Source: Chytriomyces cf. hyalinus JEL632 (Eukaryota; Chytridiomycota; Chytridiomycetes; Chytridiales; Chytriomycetaceae). Taken from it: a stretch of 64,000 nt of DNA. The notes under the pieces are model-generated. The model searched no databases. It saw only the letters and a list, made by a program, of their open reading frames with translations, and was not told where the DNA came from. Where the stretch lies: assembly GCA_025435555.1 (NCBI GenBank), contig JAIWWG010000021.1, positions 353,073-417,072 of the forward strand. The letters run 5' to 3'. This document shows, piece by piece, positions 46,767 to 57,343 of this stretch (position 1 is the first letter of the stretch; every line of letters begins with the position of its first letter). The translations under genes were made by a program, and so were the position numbers.

Positions 46767-47544
46767 TGAGCAAAGGAAGGATCGGGTGTTTCTTTTTCTT
46801 CAATCGCTTTTGGAGTCGCGTTTTTGTTGGGTTGGAAGTTGTGTGTGAGTGTTTGCTTCCAATTGCTTGTTTTAGTTGATGTTTGATTTGGTCAGGGTAG
46901 TCTGGGAGGTTGCAGAGTTGTCTAGGAGCGAGCAAAGCAACGGCACGGATCGATTTCTAGGATTGCAAAAGCAACGGCACTTGAACGGTGGCGGCAATTA
47001 AAGACGACGGGGAGTAGTCTTAATGGAGAAGCGCCCTTTGTTCGAGGTGAATTGTCAGACCTGGGTGTTGCGATGCAAATCTTTCCCCCTTTTGAAATTT
47101 AAAATCTTTGGTTTTATATTCGATCGAATATTAACGTCGAGTTAGTTTCATTTTTATTCTGGTCGCGTTATTTTTGAAACGCGTCGCGTTATTTCCATGT
47201 CCGATAATGTAATGAATTTTCGTTGATGAAAACGCGTGGGCAGCACCAACACAGTCATTACTCTTTCACAGTCTGATCTTCTTTATGTCGCTGTTGCCCT
47301 TATATACTATCGCAAAATCTCAAGTGTTTCGTCACAGACTCGCTCTCTCGGGCGTTATAAATGCAACCAATGTGGCAATGAAAACAACACAGTATGCTAA
47401 TAATGGTGTATAATTTATTTATTTTTTTGTCAACAAAAGGAATTCTTTACATTTAACAAACGCGTTATCGAGAGAGTTGCATTTCCCCAACTCGACAACA
47501 GGCGTGCGGGAAAACTAAAAAAAGAAAAGAAAAGAAAAAAAAAA
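46767..47544. other. intergenic, no gene recognised
   Basis: About 780 bases upstream of casein kinase 1, including its promoter. The part at 47090-47430 is AT-rich and contains two close copies of GTCGCGTTATTT (about 47162 and 47183), with ACGCGT between them. No open frame of note. Confidence 0.5.
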
Positions 47545-48384
47545 TCAATCCGAGTCGCTGTCAGAGTCTTTTTTTTCATCCTCAGAGCTGTCAATGTCCG
47601 TAGAGTCTGCTTCAGAATCATCTTGACGCGTTGCAGGAGCACTCTTTTTCAACAAGCAGCGCGTTTTTTGGACGGGCGGCTCGCACTCTTTATAGTCATA
47701 ATCGCTGCTGTAGGTATGACCCAAGTTGAGCAAAGTTCTGGAACTGCGCGTGATGCCGGCAAAGGAATTGTTGCCGCTTTGGAAGCCGAGTAGGCGGGAG
47801 GTGGCGGTCTTGACGTCGTTTTGGAGGGATTCGACGATAAAAAATTTGGGAGTCGGTCATAACCTCTTGATCACTGACAAAGGGGTTTGGTGAAAAGAAA
47901 GATGGCATAAAAAATCACCTTCAAGCTTTTCAATAGTTTCTTTTTGTTGTACCGCAGCGCTTTGTATTTCAGCGTGCACGTTGGCGATATAGACACGGCT
48001 TTTACGTTCCTCGAACAGTTCAGTTTGCAAGTGCAACAGTGTGGCTTCCATGCTCTCAAGTTTCAGTAGATTGACACATCTAAAGTGGTTCTTAGCGGGG
48101 ACCGAGCGGCGGTGGAACGCAAAGGAGATGTTGTGTGGCGCTGAGAGAGCAGCAGATTCCTGTTTTTCAGGGATAACTTGCGGACTGGAGCGATAAGAAT
48201 CCGGCCAGATATTGCAGGTGAAGTTGGTTAAAATCAGGACTCACGTTTTCAATTGGCGTATCGTTAAGCTTGCTGGAGGAGTAGCGGGAACGTTGGAGTG
48301 TTTAAACGGATCTACGAGTAGACGCGCGATTGACGGAGGCTGTCTACTGCCGGGTTGGGCAGACAGGCCAACGTAGATTGGCAT
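47545..48384 (-). CDS. small coiled-coil protein with acidic tail, unknown
   Basis: No family recognised. Exon 1 starts at 48384 (MPIYVGLSAQPGSRQPP) and joins, across an intron of about 60 nt ending TATCGCTCCAG, to a second exon. That exon contains the helical, Glu/Gln-rich stretch LHLQTELFEERKSRVYIANV. The last exon has LQNDVKTATSRLLGFQSGNN and ends in an acidic Ser/Asp/Glu tail (DSTDIDSSEDEKKDSDSD). The join between exons 2 and 3 (about 47850-47915) is unresolved: acceptors with a clean AG lead to other frames, so either a small exon was missed or there is an indel. Confidence 0.5.
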
Positions 48385-48499
48385 GATGAGGCTTTTCCTT
48401 ATGCGGGGAAGGGATTTTCAGGTGTGTGTGGCTGTTCAAAGGATTTTTTTGTTCAACGGATTTTCAACGCGTCGAACAGTAACAATGAAAAAAGAAAAT

Positions 48500-49845
48500 C
48501 AGTTTATCACTCCAGATTTGTGGGACTCAATAAAATGGCAGTCGGAATATCGATGCGAGGATTGAACCTGAAAACTTATTTTTGGTCGCACTTTAGCGTC
48601 GTCATTTGCATGCATTGACCAACGGATTTCGGCATCGGCCCTTCCAAATCGCTGTTGCTCAATAACGAAGTTTACTGCTGCGTTAATCCCTCCAAACATA
48701 TCGGGTACCTTTCCTGAAAGCTCAGTTTTCTCTGCAGACGCAACTCGACCAAACTTGACCAAACTTGACCAAACTCGCGAAAACACGTAGGAATAGACCC
48801 AGTGAGTTCGGCACTGGATATATTGAGCACCTCGAAAGTTGACCCCGTTTTGCAAAAAAAACTGTCGGGGTATCGAGCCGCCCAACGTACGCACGACTGA
48901 GATTCAATTTTTCTTGCCCAGCTCTGCCAACTTCAGTTTCACGCCTTGTGTGATTACGAAATACGCGGGAACGAGAACGAAGCTGACCGTTAAAATCCCG
49001 GCATGTCAGTTGGACCTGCCGAAATGGAAATGTATTTACCGAGTTGATAAATTTCGGGACGGGAAGCCCTTCAAATCAGGCAAAGCCTCGTTGATTGCCG
49101 TGAGAGGATTGGCTGGGGAACAGTATTTGAGAGGTGAAACGGCTCAGCTTCATTATGAAATTGCGCGCCTAGTTCTTTGCACGTTCGACAAGAAGGTTTA
49201 TCCAAAAGGATGCGTTGGGCGTAACTAAAACAAAAAACTTGCGCCGTGTTTGGAGGTGTTCCCAGTAAGAACGACGCCAATCAAATTCGAGAAGGAATGC
49301 GCAGTCAATAGGACGTGGCACACTCGGTGGTACTTTGCGACACTGAAGGGGCCAAGCTGAAGAAGGATTTGCAACAGCACTTTGATGGGCAAGTTGAGCA
49401 GCCCCAGATTTGCTTTTTTTTTTTTTTGGGTTGGTGTCCGAAACGTGTGATAGCCGTCTTTGCACTGGGAGAACGAAAAAAGAAACCGGCTTCCGGGTGC
49501 ACCGTCGCAGAAATGGCTGATGGGGAACAAGTGGTATAATAGCAAGAGATTCCACTCAAGTCCATCGCCCCAACAGTGGCACCTTTTTTTTTTTACAAGG
49601 TGGCTGGCGGGTGTGCGCCAAAATCGGAAGATAGTGATTCTCTGATAAGCTGAGGAGACTTGTCCCTGTGCATGAACAGGCACCGCGCGATGGCATATAC
49701 ACAACCCCTTATGGCATATGACTATGCTGAATAATTGGTAAAAATGGAAGAGAGTCTGGGTCCTCAAGGATTGGTGTAAGTCAGGCACGTGTGGTTGTTG
49801 TTGTTGGTGTGAATGGGGACGATGCCCGGGTTGGGTTAGATGCAC
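48500..49845 (-). pseudogene. probable decayed F-box/LRR gene
   Basis: On the minus strand at about 49240-49420 a frame reads NLPIKVLLQILLQLGPF, then SVAKYHRVCHVL, a good match to an F-box. About 600 bases further along, at about 48600-48730, another frame contains ELSGKVPDMFGG, which resembles a plant-type leucine-rich repeat. Between them the frames are broken. A 10-bp tandem repeat (TTGACCAAAC, about three copies near 48750-48780) interrupts the block. I infer an inactivated F-box/LRR gene; a multi-exon active gene cannot be excluded. Confidence 0.3.
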
Positions 49846-50498
49846 ACGTGGGAGTGCATTTGGGGCGAGTGCACGCTCTTTGCGTCAACTTACAAGCCCT
49901 GTTGGGTGCAATGAAATTATTTGGGAAACTTCCAATCAGCACGCACAATGCACGCGTGCGTGTCAACAGCAGCAAACAACAGCTGGAACCACCAGGGCAA
50001 CATCAACAGTAAATGAATAAACGCAGCAGTTGCGAGTGTGCATTCTCCTCCAGTCGCATTCGAGTATTGTCCTGTATGCAGCTAGATCTGCTGCTTCCAG
50101 AAACACAGGTGACCATGAATGGAGGCACAAAGGCGGCTTGGATACAGCCATGATCATGGAAGAGAGAGCGGGAGAGAGAGAGAGAGAGACAGGGAGACCG
50201 AGCGAGAGATGTGTGTGTCAATGAGCACAATGCAAAAGAAGAGAGATGATTAGGGTTGTGCAATGATTGCAATGGCCAATGTCCGCGCACTGCGTTCTCT
50301 CCACGCACGCACTTCACACGTACTGTACACGCACTCTGTACACGCACTGCACACGCATTCGTTGCACTTCAGTGGACACTCCGTACTCAAATGTACCGTG
50401 TTCTCTGAGCTGGTGCGACGCTCTCAGCTCAAAAAGACGGAAACCCTGCCCCCTCAATTATGCGGGACCGATTAAAACATACCCAACAGCAACAAGCC
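49846..50498. other. low-complexity intergenic region upstream of a 7TM receptor
   Basis: Contains a GA-rich microsatellite (50161-50190) and CACACGCACT-type repeats near 50320-50360 (ACACGCACTCTG, ACACGCACTGCAC). No gene recognised. It should include the receptor promoter. Confidence 0.5.
50161..50190. repeat. (GA)n microsatellite
   Basis: An interrupted GA repeat of about 30 bases within the intergenic region before the 7TM receptor. Confidence 0.85.
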
Positions 50499-51769
50499 AT
50501 GCCGGCATCGTCCCACAGCGCATTCACAACTGCTGCTGTGCTGCTGCTGTTGACTGCAGCCACGGCTGTGTCCGGCTCACCCGCTGACTCTGGCACTGCA
50601 GACAGCAACAGCAACAGCAACAACAACATGAACAACATGGGCATGGGACCAGGACCCGCCACCTGGAGCACAGAGGCCAGCAAAATTGTGTTATGGGGCA
50701 GTGTTTTCCCGACCTACGCGTGCGGCGTCTTCCTCAATGGTCTCATTCTGTTTGTCATTCTCTACAACCGACGAACACTGCTGCTGCATCGTATCGACTT
50801 TGTCTACTTGTTCCTGCTGTCTGTCTGCATGCTCTTTTCTGTCGTTTTTACTGTTCGCTTTGTTGTCTCCATTGCGTACAACTTTGAGGTTGAGGATAAC
50901 GATGTCTTTGCACGTGTCGTTGCTGCCGTCACTTCCGTTTCCATTGTGAGTAACCCCAAGTCATTCATTCATTCGTAACTCCACTGATACCACCGACTAT
51001 TTCTCGGACAAACACAGTTCTTTATCTTTACGGCCAACGTGTTTCTCGCCGCCGAGCGATATTTCACTTTTCGTGAAGTCAGCGACAGACAGAGTCTCAA
51101 GTACTTTGTCTGTCTGGCCGTGCACAACTTTATCATGGCCTGCGCAATCGTTGTCAGCTTTATTTTGTCGGTAATGTCTCACTGTGTTTTTTGTTTTTGT
51201 AAGCAAATTGGGTTGATTTTATTTACACTTTGGTGGTACAGCCTACCACAAACCGAAGCTGGCCTGACGACCCAATCCCACGCATCATTTGGTTCGCTGT
51301 CATCATCTGGTCCTTCCTCCTTGGTTTCGGCCTGATTGTCTACCTCTATTTCTCTACATACCGAATGGTTTCGCGGCAGTTGAAGGATACGCTGTCGAAC
51401 CATAAAATGGATGAATTGCGTATTCTGTTGGAACGTAATGTGTTGAAGAACAGTATCATCATGAGTGCAGCTATTATTGTGTGTTACATGCCAAACGCGT
51501 TATGGCTTGGAGTCAGCAGATTCTTGACGAGAGAGCAGCGAATGCTGGGTCTCAATATTACGTGAGTGTGTTGTGTTTATGAATTTGACGCTTTTTTTTT
51601 TAACGCGTTCGGTGATTTTTATAGATATGAACTGGTTGCGCTGGATGTCATTATAACGCCGTTCCTTTTGCTCTACTTTGTCCCGCCCATTCGAGAGGCG
51701 CTTTCAGGGTTGTCGCGGGGTCGCATGAATGAGCGTTGGGAGGATGACGAGTACCATACGACATACTGA
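50499..51769 (+). CDS. rhodopsin-like (class A type) 7TM receptor
   Basis: 354 residues in four exons (introns 50946-51017, 51171-51241, 51562-51624). A signal peptide (TTAAVLLLLTAATAVSGS) and a short Asn/Ser-rich extracellular N-terminus precede seven hydrophobic segments. TM3 ends in AAERYFTF, the place of the class A D/E-R-Y motif. TM6 has IIVCYMPNALW, recalling C-W-x-P. TM7 has DVIITPFLLLYF, recalling N/D-P-x-x-Y. The cytosolic tail is short. These features suggest a G-protein-coupled receptor. There is no Lys at an obvious retinal position in TM7, so it is probably not an opsin. Ligand unknown. The start at 50499 was chosen because the signal peptide follows it; an in-frame Met at 50460 exists. 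Confidence 0.78.
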
Positions 51770-52126
51770 TTCTCCACACTTTTTTCCCTTTTTTGCGGTT
51801 GTCTTTTGATCTCAATTTCGGTTGCTATATATATCCAAATTTAGATTTTATACACGCGTTTGTTTTTTTTGGTTTTGGTCTTTGTTCATTAGAAGTGGAG
51901 TTTGGGGGATGCTTGGTACCCCTCCCCTCCCAAAACGAGGGGCGATCGTTCGTAAAAAAAATATAAAATAGTTGCAGAATGCAAAATATTACTATATGGG
52001 AGATCTCTTATGACATAGATCTCCCGCGCAGGGCTCTCGAATTTTGTCTGTCCTTTTTCCCTGTGTGTGCCAACATCCATAAATATTTAAATAAAACTTA
52101 AAAATATTGAACACTAAAAACAAATA
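51770..52126. other. intergenic, no gene recognised
   Basis: 357 AT-rich bases between the 7TM receptor and the tRNA synthetase. An imperfect inverted pair at about 51998-52026 (GGGAGATCTCTTATG ... ATAGATCTCCCGC) could form a hairpin; its role is unknown. Confidence 0.45.
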
Positions 52127-53700
52127 ATGAGTGTGACTAGGCGCATCGTTCTCTCTGGGATCCAGGTAAATAACTCCTCTTGTTAGCCATGATGAATGAT
52201 GGGAGAGGGAAGCTGATCTTGTTCACGTTGCTGTGAAGCCAACAGGCGGCGTGCCTCATCTGGGAAACTACCTTGGCGCTCTGAGCAACTGGGTGACCAT
52301 GCAGCCAGCCGTGGATACTCCTGACCACAGAGTTTAGTGTGCATATCGATACCTTATCTCGCATATCTGTCCATTGACCGAAAAACACAAAACGACGTGA
52401 ATTATGCGCACGCCCAGGTGTTTTACTCCATCGTCGACTTGCACGCAATCACAATGCCACAAGATCCCGCCACACTACGCCGCAATATCCACGATATGGC
52501 CGTCTCGCTGCTCTCTGTGGGCATTGATCCCGATCGGGCAGTACTTTTTCGACAGTCTCGAGTACATTTGCATTCGGAACTTGCGTGGATTTTGTTTTGT
52601 AAAACTCCTGTTGCGTGGTTGGGACGGATGCATCAGTGGAAGGTATGTTTTTGTGCGTGCTTTTTTTTTTTTTTTTTTTTTTTTTTTGAGAACTTACGCG
52701 AATTCTTGGTTTCGGGTGGGGAGGTTAGACAAAAATGGAGGCAATGCAGCAACATTCTGGCATTCAAATACCTGCAAATGCAACGCAGGCGGAGGCAACC
52801 TTGTCCCTTCTGAACGGAACAGCTCCTACCGAACAAAACGCGTCAGATGATACTTCCGCAACAAACTCGAATCTGAATACGTCTGGCCCTTGCTTAGGGT
52901 TATTGGCGTATCCCGTTCTTCAAGCGGCGGATATCTTGCTTTACAAGTTTTGTGTGACTTGCTTTTTTTGTTTTTTTGGGTGGTGACTTACTTTGTTGAA
53001 ATTACGTAGGGCGACGGAGGTTCCTATTGGTGAAGATCAAGTCCAGCATATGAATTTGGCGGTTGACATTGCTAGAAGTTTTAATTCGCAGTATAAGAAG
53101 GATGTGTTTACCATTCCTCGAGGCGTTTATGGTATACCCCCCCAAAAAATTCATTTTTTGTTACACGCGTGCGTGTCGCGCGTTTTATCGCACTTGTTTC
53201 TAATTTCGTCGAAATTTCCAGCTTCTGGGACAGCCAAAAAAATCATGTCCCTGCGCGTTCCCACCGCAAAAATGGCCAAAAGCGATCCCAGCGATCAATC
53301 ACGCATCAACCTCGACGACACCCCTCAAGAAATCGTGAATAAAATTAAACGCGCAACTGTCGACAGTATCCGTGGAGTCACGTATGATCCCATCAATCGA
53401 CCTGGTGTTGCAAACTTGTTGCGAATTCATGCGGCTGTTCGGGCTGTGAAGGAACCTGGGAGTGTAGAGTCTACGCCTGAAGGATGTGCTGCAGTTTTTT
53501 CAGAGTATGATAATGCGCGGTTGAAGAAGGTTGTTGGGGAGTGTATTGTGGATGGGTTGAGTGATGTGAGGGATCGGATGGTTCGGTTCAAGAAGGATAA
53601 GGCGTATGTTGAGGAAGTGTTGAGAAAGGGGGAGGAGAAGGCGACTGTTGCGGCTGAACGAACGATGCGTGATGTGAAAAGGGCCGTTGGATTTTACTGA
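52127..53700 (+). CDS. tryptophanyl-tRNA synthetase, bacterial/mitochondrial type
   Basis: Charges tRNA-Trp. 391 residues in six exons (introns 52166-52238, 52332-52417, 52643-52728, 52947-53009, 53132-53221). The HIGH-like motif is split by intron 1: LSGIQ then PTGGVPHLGNYLGAL. Then come YSIVDLHAITMPQDP, RQSRVHLHSELAWIL, YPVLQAADILLYK, VPIGEDQVQHMNLAVDIAR and the KMSKS variant AKMAKSDPSD. This is the bacterial (TrpS) lineage, which serves mitochondria in fungi. The N-terminus before the catalytic fold is only about 13 residues, with two Arg, a very short targeting signal if it is one. Intron 3 contains a 27-T run. Confidence 0.93.
52661..52687. repeat. 27-base T homopolymer in a tRNA synthetase intron
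   Basis: A run of 27 T lies in intron 3 of the tryptophanyl-tRNA synthetase gene, between donor and acceptor, and may serve as an extended pyrimidine tract. Exact length is uncertain. Confidence 0.85.
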
Positions 53701-53798
53701 GAATATTTAAATAAAGACAGATGCTCCGCCACCGTTTATTATTTGTCTTTTTCTCTCTTCGCCACCAAAGCGGCAGAAGTGCCCCACCACTTTTTTTT

Positions 53799-54857
53799 AT
53801 GGCCCCCAACACCGCAGACATGGGTGACGATATCGCAAACATTCTCGAGAGCCTGTCAAACCAAGCGGATCATCATGCGGACAAAGTGAGCTACATGCGA
53901 CATCAACCGCATCTGTCGCTATCCTCGCCGGGTGATGCTTGCTTGACCCCGTCCGACGCAGAGATTCTCGACAAGTCTTCCATGTCCAGCAACACTGAAA
54001 CGGCTTCAGCAACGTGTCGGTTTGCAATCTTTGGAGGCAAACGCCGCATAGTTGATGACCAACAAAAGGCTGGACAGCAACAACAGCAACAACAACAACA
54101 ACTTCAACCCGCCAAGGCTTCTTCAAACATTTGCCGTTTTGATTTCACTGCGTTGGGCCTTGCATCCAACAAATCAATGGCATCCATGATTGCGGGAGTT
54201 GTCGTGGACAAGGCAGCAGTTGCGTTTCCTTCTGCTTCTGTGGATCAAGTTTTGCAACAGCAGCCATCGACTCTCTCGATTCCGGCAACGAATAATACCC
54301 CATTCACGGCTCTTGCGCCTTATAGCAATGCGTACGCTCAATTGTTTGATACTGGGTTCTTGAATCAGACGCCAACGACGACGAGTGAGGAGAATTCATC
54401 TTTTCATGTTGTTCAACATGGAACGACGGGACTTGAAAATCCGCCGGCGTTTACGGCGAGTGTTCAGTTCCCGATGCAGTCCATGACTGGAATACCCAAC
54501 CCCAACAATAATAATGGAGTCCATGCCGCACAACCGAATCTTCACCACTACGCTGATCTATTCATATGCCCCTTCCCCGGCTGCGGAAAACAATTTGACC
54601 GCAAATTCAATTTTGAAAAACACTGTAAAACGCACGACGAGCATCGACCGCGGAATTTTGTATGTCATACCTGTAACAAGTCGTTTTTACGCGCGTATGA
54701 TTTGAAACGGCATACCGAGGCCCATCAAGATGTTGAAGCTGTGGGACCCGAGTATCAATCGCGGATTGTGTGTGAGCATTGTGGGAAACGGTATTCGAGG
54801 CCGGATGCGTTGGTGAGACATTCGAGGATTTGTAAAGGGGCTGTGAGGGGGTCTTGA
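53799..54857 (+). CDS. C2H2 zinc-finger transcription factor
   Basis: 352 residues in one exon from the Met at 53799; an in-frame Met at 53721 would add a hydrophobic stretch unlikely for a nuclear protein. The long N-terminal part is Gln/Ser/Thr/Asn-rich, including a run of Gln, typical of an activation region. Near the end are three C2H2 fingers: FICPFPGCGKQFDRKFNFEK, FVCHTCNKSFLRAYDLKRH and IVCEHCGKRYSRPDALVRH. The last finger's final ligand is a Cys (HSRICKG), that is C2HC. Target genes unknown. It is convergent with the MHYT gene. Confidence 0.9.
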   Translation: MAPNTADMGDDIANILESLSNQADHHADKVSYMRHQPHLSLSSPGDACLTPSDAEILDKSSMSSNTETASATCRFAIFGGKRRIVDDQQKAGQQQQQQQQQLQPAKASSNICRFDFTALGLASNKSMASMIAGVVVDKAAVAFPSASVDQVLQQQPSTLSIPATNNTPFTALAPYSNAYAQLFDTGFLNQTPTTTSEENSSFHVVQHGTTGLENPPAFTASVQFPMQSMTGIPNPNNNNGVHAAQPNLHHYADLFICPFPGCGKQFDRKFNFEKHCKTHDEHRPRNFVCHTCNKSFLRAYDLKRHTEAHQDVEAVGPEYQSRIVCEHCGKRYSRPDALVRHSRICKGAVRGS

Positions 54858-54997
54858 TTGGTGTTTGTTTGTTTTGTTTGGGAGGGGGAGGGGTACTTTT
54901 TTCTCCCAGTGCGGATTGCGTTATTAAAGAAAGCAAAGTGTTTGTAAAACTGAGATGTCATGCGTTTTATTTAGGCCAGCTGTTAAATAACGATGGG

Positions 54998-55024
54998 AAA
55001 AAAAAAAAAAAAAAAAAAAAAAAA
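54998..55024. repeat. 27-base A homopolymer
   Basis: A run of 27 A lies in the convergent 3' region between the zinc-finger gene and the MHYT gene. A retroposed poly(A) tail is possible, but I see no recognisable retroelement or target-site duplication next to it. Confidence 0.85.
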
Positions 55025-55219
55025 GACGAGCACAGCTACTGGATCAAACGTGAGGAAAACTTGGTCTGCGCGAGTTGTTTGAATTCAGAGCACTTCCCCT
55101 CGAAGAACCGAAAGCAGCCTGCGCACGAGCACGGTACAGATTCAAAACAAGGTCATTGTCCTGTCGCAGCACTGCCTCTGACACAATGTTGATGATGACC
55201 TGTAGTGGTTTTTTGCGTT

Positions 55220-56852
55220 TCATACGTTAACTCCTTCCCGAAACGAACTTTTTTGGTAAAGGGCAACAAAACGAACCTCGCAGTAAAGAATCACTTCTGC
55301 CAAGTGAACAGGCTCAATGTATCCACTGGGATCGAAATCGGGGATATGGTTGACCGTGTATGAGACTGCAGCCATACCTGTATAGTGCATACCATTGACG
55401 GCAACTGCGATAATCACTGCAGCCGCGTATTTGACAACCTCGTAAGGATAGTATGGCAGGATGCGGAAAATAATAAACATTCCTGCGGTAGCCGCAACGA
55501 CAGCAATCACGACCGAAAGAAAAACAACGACAGGGTTGTAGATTTGCTCTGCTTGCATTCTCATGGATAGCATTCCCATATAATGCATACCCAAAACCGC
55601 GAGAGCGATAAAGAAGCCGGAGATGATGATTCTCCAAGGTTTTTCAAACAGAATCAGAATGTCTATGGTAAGCTCTAGTTCTGCTGTTTCATGATGTGCT
55701 GATTCTAGCTGAGTCATGGATTCTTTATCCTTGCGAGACACGGAAATGCGGTCTCTGTTTGGAAGGGCGGGCGCAACGTCGTAACGAAGCGACATATCTG
55801 AATTTAGCACGCCGATTGGATAAAGTGGCATGTGCGGTGGTGGAATTTTGGGCTTTGGAAGTGAATCGAACCCTCTGGCAACCCAAGAAGCAGGCGATTT
55901 GCCAGTGTGTGCATGACCACCTAGATCGCTTGAACTTCCCGCCTTTTCATGTGATGCTAGCCGGGACATGCTGAGAAACGACGACTTTATGCTAGGAATC
56001 TTCAAGTTGGTGGTGCTTCCGGGAGTTTGGGGCGGCGCCGGTACTTTGGATTCGTCTGGAAGAAGGGCGGCGCTTTCAACGATAGCCTCCATTGGGTTAT
56101 CAAAATCGGCAGTTGGTTTTGATTCGTGAATCACTGGAACATGTGCTCCAAGCGGAGTGATGGGTCCACGCGTAGTTCCACTAGTCCTTGGCAAAGCAGC
56201 AGCGGACGATACATGTCCCACAGTGATTGTCTTGATGGTGGGCCCACCCTTTTTCAGCCTTGCTTCCGCCTTCTTTTTGACGGCCATCGTTTTGGCAACT
56301 GCGCGAGCCATGATGCGTTCAGCCAGTTTGGTTCTGTCGTGGACGATCGAGTTCCAGTGTTCATCTTGGCTTGCAAAGTAGAAAGCCCATAGAATCGTGA
56401 CGCTGCAGAGGATAGCTGACAGTACCGTGTACCCGTACTCGAAGTAGATTGGAACGCGTGCTCCTGTGTCGTGGATATGAAGCGTGATGGCAGTCATTCC
56501 AACAAAGTGCATAAAAAAGATGGTCCGGATGGACAGAGAAAGCGACGACAGCAGCAGCAGAGTTGCAGAGTAGAACTTGGACAGTGGAGGATCAACGCTG
56601 GTTTTTTTTTTGTGTGGGGAACGGGATAAAAGTCAGTGCGTGACCGCGCATGAATTCTGTGGTTTTGTTTGAATGATGACACAATAAGTTTTTTTTATAC
56701 CGTGCACGGGCCTCGTTGAGCAGGATCGTGTACATGGCGCCGGCATACGATATTGCGATGGAGACAATGATGGTTACAGCATTCCATTGCGTGTTGAGAG
56801 GGTCCTCGTGGAACTGCGCGAGTGTTGAGTTTCCGGAGTCTGGGGCAATCAT
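55220..56852 (-). CDS. MHYT-domain membrane sensor protein
   Basis: 509 residues in two exons (intron 56598-56700). MHYT domains are multi-pass modules, best known in bacteria, proposed to bind copper and sense O2, CO or NO. The motif occurs three times: MHFVGM (about residue 80), MHYMGM (about 386) and MHYTGM (about 453), each at the start of a membrane helix. Between the first and second lies a roughly 250-residue Ser/Pro/Lys-rich hydrophilic insertion. Bacterial MHYT proteins usually carry GGDEF, EAL or kinase domains; here no output domain is visible, so the long insertion may be the signalling part. The start at 56852 gives an extracellular NSTLAQF segment before the first helix. Confidence 0.87.
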
Positions 56853-57343
56853 TTGGGTCCCCGAAGTTGGGGATTTTCAAACTTTTCTTGCGGCTCAATG
56901 AATGGTTTCCTACTATTTTATACATGTACACACTTTCACACTAACTAAAAGATCGGAAGACTTGCTGGCTTTTAGTCCGACTGCGCTTGAAAGGAAAAAT
57001 GCTGGTGCAAAAGGCGTCTTGTATATGTATCTGATCTACGTACCTGCGCCACTGATTTGGTGGACTGGATATCAAGCTACGCGTGTGTTGGTTGTTGCAG
57101 CACATGTATCTTGTTCGGTACAAAGACTTGGCGGCTACTTCAACACATCCTTTAAAAAGCAATGCGCATTTTATTGTCGTGTAGTTTTTATTCTCAGAAC
57201 AAGTTAAGAATTTTTCTGCGCATCCGGATTGTCAGTCTTTCATCGCCAACAGACGCGCTTTTCAAACGATACAAACGCGCCCAACTCAACCAGAGTCAAG
57301 AGCAAAAGTAAACCTCGATATTACCTCTCTATCACGGCAGACG
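56853..57343. other. divergent intergenic region between the MHYT and K+ channel genes
   Basis: 491 bases between the two start codons, holding both promoters. No RNA gene or named motif recognised. Confidence 0.45.

Noticed and set aside
49225-49845. Intact 206-codon minus-strand gene
   Set aside because: Only its last third looks like protein (an F-box); the first part is low-complexity and no continuation in frame was found, so it is listed as a probable pseudogene.
50161-50360. CRISPR-like array
   Set aside because: The repeats are simple GA and CACACGCACT microsatellites with no uniform spacers, and this is a eukaryotic genome.
50499-51769. Microbial or animal-type opsin
   Set aside because: No Lys at the expected retinal-binding position in TM7.
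54998-55024. Retroposon insertion marked by the A27 run
   Set aside because: No element body, target-site duplication or promoter boxes visible nearby.
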